A DNA stretch of 64,000 nt from positions 23,476,501 through 23,540,500 of the forward strand of contig NC_091255.1 of NCBI RefSeq assembly GCF_042477335.2. The letters run 5' to 3'. The stretch is from Ovis canadensis (lineage: Eukaryota > Chordata > Mammalia > Artiodactyla > Bovidae). Under the pieces are notes generated by a model, which did no database searches, had not been told where the DNA came from, and saw only the letters and a program-made list of their open reading frames with translations. Shown here piece by piece: positions 10,471 to 20,937 of the stretch (within the stretch, counting starts at the first letter, position 1; the number at the start of each line of letters is the position of its first letter). The position numbers and the translations under genes were made by a program.

Positions 10471-10593
10471 TGGAGAAGGAAATGGCAACCCACTCCAGTA
10501 TTCTTGATTAATTCCCATGGACAGAGGAGCCTGGTGGGCTACAATGGGGTCCCTAAAGAGTCAGACATGACTTAGCGGCTAAACAAGAGCAAC
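10471..10593 (+). mobile_element. Bov-A element with 11-bp target-site duplication
   Basis: Starts at TGGAGAAGGAAATGGCAACC with no tRNA-like head and ends after GACTTAGCGGCTAAACAA. ATATCAAACCA flanks it exactly at 10460-10470 and 10594-10604. Confidence 0.88.
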
Positions 10594-11204
10594 ATATCAA
10601 ACCACTATGCTGTATACTTTAGACTTACACAGTGACGTGTGTCAGTTACTTCACAGTAAAACTGGGGAGGAAGAAAGGTGCTTGTAGTGACCCATGTGAA
10701 AGATGAAAGTAAGTGCCCTGGACAAGCTCAGTTAGTTGGGATGGATGCATTGTTTGATAAGCATTTAAAATTTAAATTATCTTCTAGGTAAAGTGCTCAT
10801 TTGTTTAAAGATGTAATATAGATGACTTGAATGAACAGATAGATAATGGTGCCATTAACTGAGATAGAAAATGAGAGAGCAGGAGGTATTTTGAGTAAGA
10901 GGATGAATTTTGTTTCGGTTGGTTGAGGCCAGCCATGAGGTCACTGTTTGAAGTGGGCAAAGTCTCTTGTGTATGGCAGCATGAACAGGTCTGGGGCTAG
11001 AAGGTCCCTGGAGGTTCAAGTCCAACTCTGGAGGTTGAGCAATCCTGAATATAGTGTCACTGAGTTTACTACACTGTTTTGAAAGTCCACTAGACTGCGT
11101 CTGACTTTTTCCCTGTCCCTGTGCTGTTCGATGCTGTCATCACTGTTGAGCTCTTGAAATGTGGCCAGTCCTTTTTGAGATGTGCTGGGCGAGGGGAGCG
11201 ATAA

Positions 11205-11412
11205 ATTAGACGTTTGACATTAACATATCCACAATATATATAAGATAGATAAACAAGAAGGATCTGCTGTATAGCACAGGAAACTATACCCAGTATCTTG
11301 TAATGAACTATAATGGAAAATAATCTGAGAAAATACGTATCTATAACTGAGTCGCTTTGCTATACCCCTGAAACTAACAAAACACATAAATCAATTGCAC
11401 TTCAATTAAAAT
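11205..11412 (+). mobile_element. L1 3' end
   Basis: Typical artiodactyl L1 3' UTR signature: GGATCTGCTGTATAGCACAG, TATAACTGAGTCGCTTTGCT, then CTTCAATTAAAAT. Confidence 0.78.
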
Positions 11413-11417
11413 CCATG

Positions 11418-11531
11418 GGGAGTTCCCTGGCAGTCCAGTGGCTTAGGACTTGGCACTTTTACTGCTATGCCTGGGTTCAATTCCTGGTCAGGGAACTAAG
11501 ATCCTGCAAGCAGCGTGGCAAAAAAAAGAAA
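11418..11531 (+). mobile_element. CHR-type SINE
   Basis: GGGAGTTCCCTGGCAGTCCAG head, caattcctgg box, A-rich tail; inserted directly after an L1 3' end. Confidence 0.85.
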
Positions 11532-11740
11532 ATCCAAATCAAGATGTGCCATAAGTGTAAAACACACAGTAATTTTTGAAGACGTATTATCCAAAAAAGA
11601 CTGTAAGATACATTGTTAATTACGTGTTGAAATGATATTTTCGATATGTTGGGTCCAATAAGAATATATTATTCACATTAATTTTAACGGTTTAGGTTTT
11701 TGAAAATGCAGTGAGGAGAGAATATAAAACTGCAAGAGAG

Positions 11741-11852
11741 GAGGATTTCGTGTCGGTCCAGTGGTTAAGACTACACACTTCCAATGGAGGGGGCACAGGT
11801 TGGATCCCTAGCTGGGGAACTAAGATGTCATGAGGTGGCCAAAAACAAATTG
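11741..11852 (+). mobile_element. CHR-type SINE
   Basis: Degenerate head (GGATTTCGTGTCGGTCCAGTGG), body and GGGGAACTAAGATGTCATG tail. Confidence 0.8.
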
Positions 11853-12299
11853 CAAGTGGCCCCAGCACCACTTCTGTGGTGCTATCTAACAGAACACCAC
11901 CCCAGACTTCACAAACCTGTTTGTGAAGGGTGACATCAGTGCCTTATGCATCTTTTTATCCTCAGTGCTTAAAACAGTAGCTGGTGCATAGTAGGCACTG
12001 TGCAAGTGTTTATGAGTACATGAATGAAACCTATAAGTGAATGAGTCTGAGAGTAATAAACCTCCCTCAGGAGGATGTTCATTATGTTGTATCTATGTTG
12101 TATCTAATGTTGGATGTAAATGTGCAAAAAGACTTAGGCTCTAAATGTTCTGCTTGCACTTCCCTGGTGCTCCAGTGGTTAAGAATCTGCCTGCCTGTGC
12201 AGGGGACATGGGTTCCATCCCTGGTCCAGGAAGATCCCACATGCCTCAGGGCAACTCAGGCCATGTTACACAATTACTGAGCCTGAGCTTTAGAGCCCA

Positions 12300-12445
12300 G
12301 GAGAAGGCAATGGCACCCCACTCCAGTACTCTTGCCTGGAAAATCCCATGGACGGAGGAGCCTGGTAGGCTGCAGTCCATGGGGTTGCTAAGAGTTGGAC
12401 ATGGCTGAAGTGACTAAGCAGCAGCAGCAGCAGCAGCAGCAGAGG
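12300..12445 (+). mobile_element. Bov-A monomer with (CAG)n tail, nested
   Basis: GGAGAAGGCAATGGCACCCC start, Bov-A body, and an (AGC)8-9 microsatellite tail at 12417-12442. TTTAGAGCCCA occurs at 12289-12299 and 12446-12456. Confidence 0.9.
12417..12442 (+). repeat. (AGC)n microsatellite
   Basis: About nine AGC units forming the 3' tail of the nested Bov-A element. Confidence 0.9.
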
Positions 12446-12769
12446 TTTAGAGCCCATGCCCTGCAACAGGAAAAGCCATCACAATGAGAATCCCATGCCC
12501 TGCAACTAGAGAGCAGCCTCTGCTCACTGCAACTAGGGAAAGCCCCCTGGCAGCAATGTAGACCCAGCACAGCCAAAAATAAATATGTGAACATGTTAAA
12601 AAAATAAATATTAAGCTTCATTAGAGCTCCAAGGAACCCCTTAATGATCTTTGACTCAGACGCCAGCCATGCAGTTGAATGAGGTGTGAAAGCTGGCAGT
12701 TGCCTGACCTTCGAGAAGTGGGAGCTGCCACCAAGGAGAAGGAGGTGATGTGTGATGGGAATAGTGGGA

Positions 12770-12935
12770 CTTTGGAGACATACAGACTTAGGTTTGAATT
12801 ATGTTCCACTGCTGGCTGTGTATAACTTTCATTTGTTTTAACTTCTCAGGGGCTCAGTTTTCATGGTGAAATGGGGATAAAACTCTCTCTTAGGATTGTG
12901 TGTGGCAATTAAACGAAATGACATATATTAACTAG
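12770..12935 (+). mobile_element. MIR SINE remnant
   Basis: Contains GCTCAGTTTTCATGGTGAAA, then TGGGGATAAAA and a TTAAACGAAATGA-like 3' part. Confidence 0.6.
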
Positions 12936-13019
12936 CAAACTGTTTGACACTTGGAGGGATTTCAGAAAACATGCATTCCCCCCGACTCCCCAGCCTGGAT
13001 ACATTCATGCACTGCAGAG

Positions 13020-13180
13020 TTTAATCATTCAGTTAGTCATCAGTCTGTCAAGTATTGATTGAGTGCCTGCTCTGGCTTAGACACTATTCCAAGAACTGGA
13101 ATACAGCACTGAAACAAAGCAGACAAAATCTCGGCCCTCCTGGAGCTAACTGGTTAGTGTGGGAGATAGATAGTAAACAG
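13020..13180 (+). mobile_element. L2-like ancient repeat
   Basis: Diagnostic run TATTGATTGAGTGCCTGCTC, ACAGCACTGAAACAAAGCAG and CCTGGAGCTAAC, typical of the conserved L2-class 3' region. Confidence 0.55.
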
Positions 13181-13203
13181 TAAGGAAAAGGCACGTTCAT
13201 ATT

Positions 13204-13362
13204 CGCTTGTAGCTCAGCCGTAAAAATGCTGGAGACCTGGGTTCGATTCCTGGGTCAGGAAGATCCCCTGGAGAAGGAAATGGCAACCCACTCCAGTATT
13301 CTTGCCTGGAGAATCCCATGGACCCCGGCAGGCTGGGGTCACAAGAGTCGGACATGATGATG
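13204..13362 (+). mobile_element. Bov-tA SINE (3' shortened)
   Basis: tRNA-like head TTGTAGCTCAGCCGTAAAAA and Bov-A body; an internal deletion follows AATCCCATGGAC. Confidence 0.85.
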
Positions 13363-13444
13363 GGTGTTATGAACAAAAAGAAAGAAGAGATGGACAGGAG
13401 GTGTCAGGCAGGGCAGGATAGGGATGGATGTTTATTATTACTAT

Positions 13445-14040
13445 TATTTTTTTCATTAATTTTTTTGGCTGCGCTGTGTCAGCTTGTTGGACGTTTTATA
13501 ATTTTAGCAGTATCTTGTTATTCAATAATTATTAAATTACCATTAATTAATATATTATTATATTTTTATTTACAATATTATTAATATTGTAAATTGGGCT
13601 TCCCTAGTGGCTCAGCTGGTAAAAAAATCCACCTGCAATGCAGGAGATCCCAGTTTGATTCCTGAGTTTGGCTGTGCAGTGCATAGGCTTGTGGGACTTT
13701 TTATTTTTGAAATTATTATTAATTTTAACAATATTTTATTACTCAATAATTATTAAATTGTCGTCATTATATTTAATTAATAAACAGTTATTAATATTAT
13801 ATGCCCAGCTGTGTGGGTGTTCGTTGCTGCTCGTGGGCTTTCTCTGACTGCGGAGAGTGGGGGCTTCTCATTGTGGTGGCTTCTCTTAGTGCAGAGCACA
13901 GACTCTAGAGGGTGGGCTCAGTAGTTGGGGTCCATGGGTTTAGTTGCCCCACAGCATATGGAATCTTTCCAGACCAGGGATTGAACTCGTGTCTCCTCTA
14001 TTGGTAGGCAGATTCTTAACCAATGGACCACCAGGGAAGT
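13445..14040 (-). mobile_element. CHR-type SINE with AT-rich duplicated tail and Bov-tA fragment
   Basis: The CHR body on the minus strand spans about 13806-14040 (ends ACCACCAGGGAAGTA). Its A/T tail side contains two diverged AT-rich units (about 13465-13596 and 13668-13800) separated by a truncated Bov-tA head (13597-13667, plus strand). Confidence 0.7.
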
Positions 14041-14148
14041 ATGGCTTGTGGTATTTTCATTCTCCAACCTTAGGGCCTCAGAGATCAAACTAAGGCCCTC
14101 AGCAATGAAAGAACAGAGTCCTAACCACTAGTCTGCCAGGGAGTTCCT
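14041..14148 (-). mobile_element. CHR-type SINE (minus)
   Basis: Reverse-complement CHR body ending ACTAGTCTGCCAGGGAGTTCC, directly abutting the previous CHR. Confidence 0.75.
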
Positions 14149-14269
14149 GCAGGTCGCAGTTTCAAATACAGTGTTTCAGATACAGCAAACTTGGCGCTTG
14201 GAGGCATTTCAGAAGATGTACATTCCCCCTGACTCCCCAGCCCGGATACATTCATGGCACTGGAAAGCC

Positions 14270-14670
14270 TTGCCAACGAACGGACAGTCGGCTACACCGG
14301 AAGGAATGAAGGAGGGAGCCAGGTGGAGAGGGAGTAGCAAGTAAAGGCCCAGGGCCAGCTTGTGCCTGTCCTGTTGAGAGATCACAGGGAGATGGGTGTG
14401 TCTGGAGCAGCAAGAGTTAAGGCTGAGAAGTACTGGAGATGAGATCCACAGGAGATCTGAAGACAGACCCTGGCCTATAAACCACTGTAAAGAAGCTGTT
14501 TTATTGCAGGTGAAATGGGAGACTAGTGGGTAACATTGAGCAGGGAAGTAACATGATCTGCTTAGGTTTTAACAACATTGCTGTCACTCTGCCTGCTGTG
14601 TCGAGAAACTGGAAAATGAGTTAGTTGACGGCTGTGAAAGGGAGAAATGGGGGCAGCTTGGGTGGTAACA
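14270..14670 (+). mobile_element. Ancient mammalian interspersed repeat, family not named
   Basis: Resembles a widespread old element (GAAGTAACATGATCTGCTTA, then a GTCACTCTGCCTGCTGTGT stretch). I cannot assign a family name with confidence. Confidence 0.4.
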
Positions 14671-14842
14671 GTGAAAGCAGTAATAACCGAAGGCTCGTGG
14701 ACCCATACGGGATCTGTGGATAGGCTCAGGTGTCCTTGAACCCCTTGCAGTTTTATATAAATATTTGTGCGTAGTGCATTTTTGGAGGGAGAACTACTGG
14801 AGTCTCAAAGCAGTTCCATGATCCAAATCAAGAAGGACTTTG

Positions 14843-14965
14843 GGGGAATTCCCTGGAGGTCCAGTGATTAGGACTCCACCTTCACTGCTGAGGGCGTGGG
14901 TTCAATATCTGGTGGGGGAACTAAGATCCTACAAGCTATGCAGCATGTCAAAGAAGAGGAAGAAG
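14843..14965 (+). mobile_element. CHR-type SINE
   Basis: GGGAATTCCCTGGAGGTCCAG head and GGGGGAACTAAGATCCTAC body; purine-rich tail. Confidence 0.85.
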
Positions 14966-14993
14966 AAGGACCTTGGTAGCAAATATGTAGGAT

Positions 14994-15208
14994 TGTTGTT
15001 GTTGTTTGGTTGCTAAGTCAAGTCTGACTTTGCGACCCCATGGACTGTAGCTCGCCAGGCTCCTCTCTCCATGGGATTTCCCCGGGCAAGAATACTGGGG
15101 TGGGTTGCTATGCCCTCCTCCAGGGAATCTTCTTGACCCAGGGATCAAATCTACATCTCCTGCATTGCGGGTGGATTCTTTACTTCTGAGCCCCATGGGA
15201 AGCCCCAA
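14994..15208 (-). mobile_element. Bov-tA SINE (minus)
   Basis: (GTT)n start, reverse-complement Bov-A body and tRNA-like head ending CCCCATGGGAAGCCCC. Confidence 0.9.
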
Positions 15209-15765
15209 TATGCAGGATGCTTGCTGGTGATTCAAAATCCCATGCTTAAGTCCTTCCTTGAGACCTTGATCCTAAATCTTCCAGGCCAGTGATCCTGTTT
15301 GAGAGTCTCTTAGAGCTTCTGCCATCCCCTTTAGGACTGTAGTATCCCTGACCTCCGGTTTTCACCCATTAGGATTGTTCAGAAGAAGAAAAAAAAAAGT
15401 CACAGGGAACTGTGTAGACTGTGTTCTTTTTTATGCCACCCACTGTGGAAGCTTGGAAGCCATGGGCAGTAATAGGGAAAAGGCTTCACACCTGCCTAGA
15501 GACAGCCTGGGGGGACTCGTGAAGCTAGTTTGCACTCTGTGGATTCCCTTTTTAATAAGCTCTGGTCTATGAATCACATAAATCTCAGCACTGAGAGCTG
15601 ATTTTACGGTTTGGTTTGCTTAATAGTCACACAATTAAAATAAGTTGTGAAAAACGGTGGTGGTGTTTGCCAGGATAAATATTTAAAAGGGAACAGCTGT
15701 AGAAAGATGTAATAATTCATATCAGCCCATGGCTCTTCATTCTCAATAAAGACTGTGGAGGTTAT

Positions 15766-15889
15766 TTTATTTTTTTTGGCCACACTGTGGGGCACGCAGG
15801 ATCTCAGTTCCCTGACCAGGGAGGAATCAAACCTGTGCCCCCTGCAGTGGAAGCATAGAGTCTTAACCACTGGGCCACCAGGGAAGTGT
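15766..15889 (-). mobile_element. CHR-type SINE (minus)
   Basis: T-rich start, then TTGGCCACACTGTGGGGCA..., ending GGGCCACCAGGGAAGTG. Confidence 0.87.
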
Positions 15890-16602
15890 CTGGAGGTTGG
15901 TTCTTAACCAGAGGACTTTCCCCCCCATCCTCTTTCCTTTGAACATCTTTGTGGTGCAGCTGCCAGGTTGAAGCCAGACAGCTGAGAGGAGTCAGGTGTG
16001 CCTTTGGTGGAAGTTGATCCATTGCACAGAGTCGGGGCTTCTAGGCAGGACTGGGGTCACAGATACAGAACAAGGAAGACTCAAAGTTACTACCATCCTT
16101 CGTGAACTTTTGGTTGGGTGTTCTAGTATGAAGTCATGGGGGTTATGTTTTTTAAGAGGTGTAAGTTAACAGTTTTCAAGGGGAAAATTGATTTTACCAA
16201 GAGAGACTGTTTGGGAAGTAAGTTCTCCTCCACTGGACTGTGGGCTGGTCGATGAGCACTGATGACCGCTGGTTTTCCGGTGCTCATGTGCAGCAGAGGT
16301 TGAAGGCTGGGTTCCTTCCTCTCTTATTCCTTGTGTCATTTACTTTAAACCAGGAGAGCCCCAGGCCCTCTTTTCTAGAAGGTTCCCCCCGAGCTCTCCT
16401 ACCGAAGCCTTCTGACCAAGCAGCCCGCTATGCTTTCTTTCTCCTGCCTTCAGTCTTGCCTTGAGATTTTAAAAGAAAAACCTCTTGTTTACATTTGCTT
16501 TATACACAGTACTCTCTGAGTACTACTTAACTCTGACACCAGATGTGTGGGTTTTGCAAATGTCAAGCAATCCTGTGACACCAGTTCAGTGTTCTGAAAT
16601 TT

Positions 16603-16741
16603 ATTGTTTTTGTTTGTTTTTTGTTTTTGGCTGAGTCCCAAAGCATGCAAGATCCTACTTCTCCGACCAGGGATCAAACCCGAACCCATGCCCTCTGCAG
16701 TGGAAGCCCAGCATCCTAACCACTGGACTGTCAGGGAATTC
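16603..16741 (-). mobile_element. CHR-type SINE (minus)
   Basis: (GTTT)n tail side followed by the reverse-complement CHR body ending TGTCAGGGAATTCC. Confidence 0.85.
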
Positions 16742-16744
16742 CTG

Positions 16745-17655
16745 GTGTTCTGTAACTTAATTCAGTTTTGATGCTCTCGACCTGGAGCTAGAGTCACGCC
16801 TCACATTTAAGGGCTCAGTTACCTGAGACTGCCCCCTCCCACCACGTGGATGCCAATCACAAATCCAGATTGTTACCTGTGCTTCTGACTGTCTATAGAT
16901 CAGAATTTCCCAAGACCACATCCTTGGGGTTCAATTAATTTGCTAGGGCAGCTGACAGAACTCAAGAAAGCAAATTAATTACTAGATTCCCAGTTTGTTA
17001 TGAAAGGATGTAGCTTAGGAACAGCCAGACAAAAGAGATGCACAGGGAAAAGTATGCAGGAAGGGGTGGAGAGCTTTTATGCCCTCTCTGGGCATACAAT
17101 CCTCCCAACACCTCCCTCCTGCACCCTGTGTTCCCCAGTCCAGAAGCTGTCTAATGCCATATTTGGGTTTTGATGGAGGCTTCATCATACAGGCATGATC
17201 GGTTAAATCAGGGGCCATTGGTGATTGAATGTAGTCTCCCCTCCCCTCCCCTCCCTGGAGGTCGGGTAGTGAGAGTGAAAATTCTAGCCCTCTGATCAGG
17301 GTCGGCTTCCCATGTAAACAGCATCTATTCTTGTTGCTCAGTCACTAAGTCATGTCCGACTCTGCGACCCCATGGACTACAGTGTTCCAGGCTTCCCAGT
17401 CCTTCACTATCTCCCAGAGTTTGCTCAAACTTTTTTCCAGTGTATTCTTTTCCAATCCATTCTCGAGGGCCTCATTAATATAAACTCAGGTGTGGTTGAA
17501 AGGGACTTATATATATATATAAAACAAATGACACCATTGTCACTCTTCTCTCTCTAATCACTGGAAATTGCAAGGCTTTTATGAACTCTGTGCCAAAAAT
17601 GGTGATGAAGGCCAACATACATATTTCTTATTATAAATCACAATATTAATAATAA
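16745..17655 (+). mobile_element. Ancient LTR (ERVL/MaLR-class), interrupted
   Basis: Resembles an old mammalian LTR, including the stretch AAACTCAGGTGTGGTTGAAA near 17485 and the distal part with CTCTGTGCCAAAAATGG and TTTCTTATTATAAATCACA. It is interrupted by a Bov/BovB 3' fragment at 17331-17450. The class is inferred from recall; no internal viral gene is present. Confidence 0.4.
17331..17450 (-). mobile_element. BovB/Bov-A 3' fragment (minus)
   Basis: TTGCTCAGTCACTAAGTCAT, GACTCTGCGACCCCATGGAC and the following BovB-type TTCACTATCTCCCAGAGTTT. Confidence 0.8.
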
Positions 17656-17777
17656 AGGCGAGACTGTCCTCAGGGAGTACTCAGACTCAGAGAGAGTAAA
17701 GCCCAGTACCCAGAGAGAGTAAAAAGAAGGCTGGGGGAGGAAACTGACTAGGTATTAATAGATACCACATAACTAAT

Positions 17778-17905
17778 GTGGAGAAGGAAATAGCAACCCA
17801 CTCCAGTATTCTTGCCTAGGGAATCCCATGGACAGAGGAACTTGGAGGGCTCCAGTCCATAGGGTCTCACAGAGTCAGACACGACCGCAGTGACTTAGAA
17901 CACAC
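17778..17905 (+). mobile_element. Bov-A-type SINE body
   Basis: TGGAGAAGGAAATAGCAACC to GACTTAGAACAC; lacks the tRNA-like head. Confidence 0.85.
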
Positions 17906-17974
17906 GCATGTACGTAACTAGTGAGTGGGAGTATTCTGACCCTAGACTTTTGATCAAAGTCCTGCTGGATATCT

Positions 17975-18340
17975 TTCTCTTTTTTAAAAAAATTTAAGTA
18001 TAATTGATTTATAATGTGCTACTGTCTACTGTACAACAGTGAATCAGTTATACATACATGTATTTAATTTTTTTTTGGATTCTTTTCTTGTATAGGTCAT
18101 TGCAGAGTACTGAGAAGAGTTTCCTGTGCTATAGTAGGTCATTATTGGTTATCTATTTCATATATAGTAGGATGTATATGTCAATACCGATGTCCCAATT
18201 TATCTCTCCTCCTGCTTCCCCCCGATACCTGTAAGTTTATTTTTTAATCTGTGACTCTATTTCTGTTTTGTAAATGAGTTCATTTGTACCATTTTTTCTA
18301 GATTCCACATGTAACTGCTGGATTTCTTACACTGTTTACA
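17975..18340 (-). mobile_element. L1 3' end (minus)
   Basis: Reverse complement of the artiodactyl L1 3' UTR: TTGATTTATAATGTGCTACT, GAATCAGTTATACATAC, TTTCCTGTGCTATA. Confidence 0.78.
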
Positions 18341-18380
18341 ATACAGCCAGGTTGCAGTTTTCTTGATGGTAAGGGCCATG

Positions 18381-18692
18381 TTTTAAATTTATTCACTTTA
18401 AAAATTCCATTTACCACTTTATTTATTTTTGGCTGTGGTGGGCCTTGGTTGCTGTGGTGGGACTGTCTCTAGCTGTGGCACGCGGGGGCTGCTCTGTCCT
18501 TGTGGTGCTCGGGCTTCTCATCGTGGTGGCTTCTCTTGTTGTGGAGCTCGGGCTCGAGGCGTGGGCTTCAGAAGTTGCTTTGCTTGGGCTTAGTTGCTCC
18601 GTGGCATTTGGAGTCTTCTCGAACCAGGGATCAAATCCGTTTACCCAGCTTTGGCAGGCAGATTCTTAACCACTGGACCACAAGGGAAGTCC
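18381..18692 (-). mobile_element. Long CHR SINE (minus) with 10-bp target-site duplication
   Basis: Full-length long CHR (GGCTTCTCATCGTGGTGGCT, CTTAACCACTGGACCACAAG, GGAAGTCC end). AAGGGCCATG flanks it exactly at 18371-18380 and 18693-18702. Confidence 0.9.
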
Positions 18693-19065
18693 AAGGGCCA
18701 TGCCTTCGATTATTTACTCAACTAACATTATTTGCGTGTAGGTACTAAAAACATTTACATGCTTTTAGCTCAATTAATCTTCTCCATAATCCCAGAAGAT
18801 AGAAACTGTTATTCTCTGTGTTTTGTAGTTGAGGAAAGTAAGGGTGAAGTAACTTAATCAAGGTCACCCGATTTAAAAATAGTGGACCTCGGGCCTGGTA
18901 TATCTGTTGTTTCCCAGTTGGAATGTCTGGGAACTGAAGTCATCCTTCTTGCTCTGATCGGAGACCACTAGCAGTACAATTTATTGCTGGTGAAAGGGGA
19001 GGTGGGTAAGGCAGGGTGATGTGGAGAGAATGTGATAACAAACTTCAAAATATTTGACTTCCCAG

Positions 19066-19212
19066 GACTTCCCTGGTGGTCCAGTGGTTAAAAATCCACC
19101 TTCCACTGGGTTCAATCCCTGGTCAGGCAACCAAGATCCCACATGCTGCAGGGCAACTAAGCCTGTGCTCTGCAGGAAAGAGCCTGCAAAGCAAGAAAAA
19201 AAGAAAAAAAAA
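19066..19212 (+). mobile_element. CHR-type SINE with 14-bp duplication
   Basis: GACTTCCCTGGTGGTCCAGT head and A-rich tail, flanked by ATTTGACTTCCCAG (19052-19065) and ATTTGGCTTCCCAG (19213-19226). Confidence 0.87.
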
Positions 19213-19485
19213 ATTTGGCTTCCCAGCCCAACCAAGGTTTCTGAACAGCACCAAGTTTCCTTAACCTTGACTGTAAACTTTCCAAATCTTAACTTGCTAT
19301 TTGCAGGTATCCCCTCCCATTTCCCACATTTTATTATTAAATAGAGAACACGGGACTGGGACTCAAGTTACACCTACACTTACTTTGGCAATTAACTTGC
19401 TGAGTTACCTTAGACAAACAATTAGACATTTAAAATGGAGGTGAAAATAGTTTTCTCCAGGGGATGTTGAGACTGGAAGAAAACT

Positions 19486-19698
19486 GGGCTTCCCAGGCAG
19501 TGCTAGTGGTAAGCTGCCAATGCAGAAACAAGAGACGTGGGTTCAGTCCCTGGACTGGGACGATCCCCTCGAGGAAGGAATGGCCACCCACTCCTGTGTT
19601 CTTGCCTGGAGAATCCCATGGACAAAGGAGCCTGAAGGTCCATGGCGAGTCCATGGGGTCGCAAAGAGTTGGACACGGCTGAAGTGACTTAGCACGGT
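19486..19698 (+). mobile_element. Bov-tA SINE
   Basis: Full head and body, GGGCTTCCCAGGCAGTGCTA to GACTTAGCACG. Confidence 0.88.
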
Positions 19699-19758
19699 CC
19701 TAAGGTTGCTAAGTAAATAAACCTCTCATGATGCAAATACAAGGTAATATTTAATAAT

Positions 19759-19995
19759 TTGTTGTTGTTGTTTAGTCACTAAGTTGTGTCTGACTCTTTA
19801 GTGACCCCATGGACTGTAGCCTGCCAGGTTCCTCTGTCCATAGAATTTTCCAGGCAAGAATACTGGAGTGGGTTGCTATTTCCTACTTCAGGGGATCTTC
19901 CTGAATCAGGGATCGAACCTGTTCTCTCCTGCAGTGGCAGGCATTGGCAGGCGGGTTTTTTTTTTTTTTTTTACCGCTGAGGCATCAGGGAAATG
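19759..19995 (-). mobile_element. Bov-tA SINE (minus)
   Basis: (GTT)n tail side, reverse-complement Bov-A body and tRNA-like head interrupted by a 16-T run before ACCGCTGAGGCATCAGGGAA. Confidence 0.88.
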
Positions 19996-20787
19996 ATGCA
20001 GGGCTGAATTCCTTTACTTCTGAGCATCAGTTTTCCATCTGTAAGATGAAGATACTGCATACCTTACAAGGTTGTTGGGATGGTTAGAGATGGTGTATGT
20101 TAAGCCCAATGCCAAACACATGGTAGGAATCTAGTGAATGGTAACTATTATTAATAATAACTTGACAACCTGGTTTGATACTCTTGTATCACCACATTTG
20201 GCAGAACAACAAACAAGCAGTACTCACACACACAAAAAGCAACAACCACCACCATCAACTACCCAAACATCATGGTCCGCTGAACTCCCCTGAAGGTGAC
20301 CACTGGCTCCCCAGGGTGCTTGAAGCCCACCAAAGGCTGTGGCAAACTGGAGGTGCAGCCAGATGGAACTCTGTTCCTCCTCTGAGGCTGGGAGTGCTTT
20401 CAATGCAGGATGATGGCTTGGTGCAAAGACTCACTGGGAAATAGCTTTGACTGCCAAGTGACAGGGGTGAGCCACACGAGATGGTAGCAGGGAAGGGGCT
20501 GAGGGGAGCTGGGAGACAATGGTCTTAACTCTGCTACAGAGTCACTTTATTCCTCCTTCTCTCTGCTTGAGAGGCCTCCAGGCCATCAGGGCTGCCCACC
20601 CGCTCCCGCTGACCTTCTTCCCTTTTAGCTTGTTTGGTGCCAGGAAGAATTTGTTTTAGTTGCTAAATGCAGAGATGGCACATTGTACTAGCGGGGCTAT
20701 GGTGTATACATTCCTTGTGATGCTGCTCTCAGTATAGATGAGGGCTTTCATATGTCTGAGAAAGGAGACGCAGGACAGATTGGGATT

Positions 20788-20905
20788 TTTTTTTTTTTTT
20801 TTTTTTTTTTACCATGCCAGGTGACTTGTGGGATCTTAGTTCCCTGACCAGGGATTGAACCCTGGCCCTCGGTGATGAGGGTGCGGAGTCCTAACCAGGG
20901 GATTC
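20788..20905 (-). mobile_element. CHR-type SINE (minus)
   Basis: T-run of over 20, then the reverse-complement CHR body with CCCTGACCAGGGATTGAACC. Confidence 0.82.
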
Positions 20906-20937
20906 CCTGTGAGGCAGATTTCTTTCTTGTTTTTTTC

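Larger units (their letters stand above)
12157..12609 (+). mobile_element. Long CHR SINE split by a Bov-A insertion
   Basis: The CHR head begins at 12157 and its body resumes at about 12446, ending in an (AAATA)n tail near 12609. The interruption at 12300-12445 is a younger Bov-A element flanked by an 11-bp duplication. Confidence 0.85.
19352..20155 (+). mobile_element. MIR SINE split by two Bov-tA insertions
   Basis: The MIR 5' half (about 19352-19440) and 3' half (about 20010-20155, with TCAGTTTTCCATCTGTAAGA and GTGAATGGTAACTATTA) are separated by two Bov-tA elements in opposite orientation. Confidence 0.6.

Noticed and set aside
20175-20444. 89-codon plus-strand frame in the intergenic region
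   Set aside because: No recognisable domain, poor composition, and no splice or promoter context. Treated as chance.
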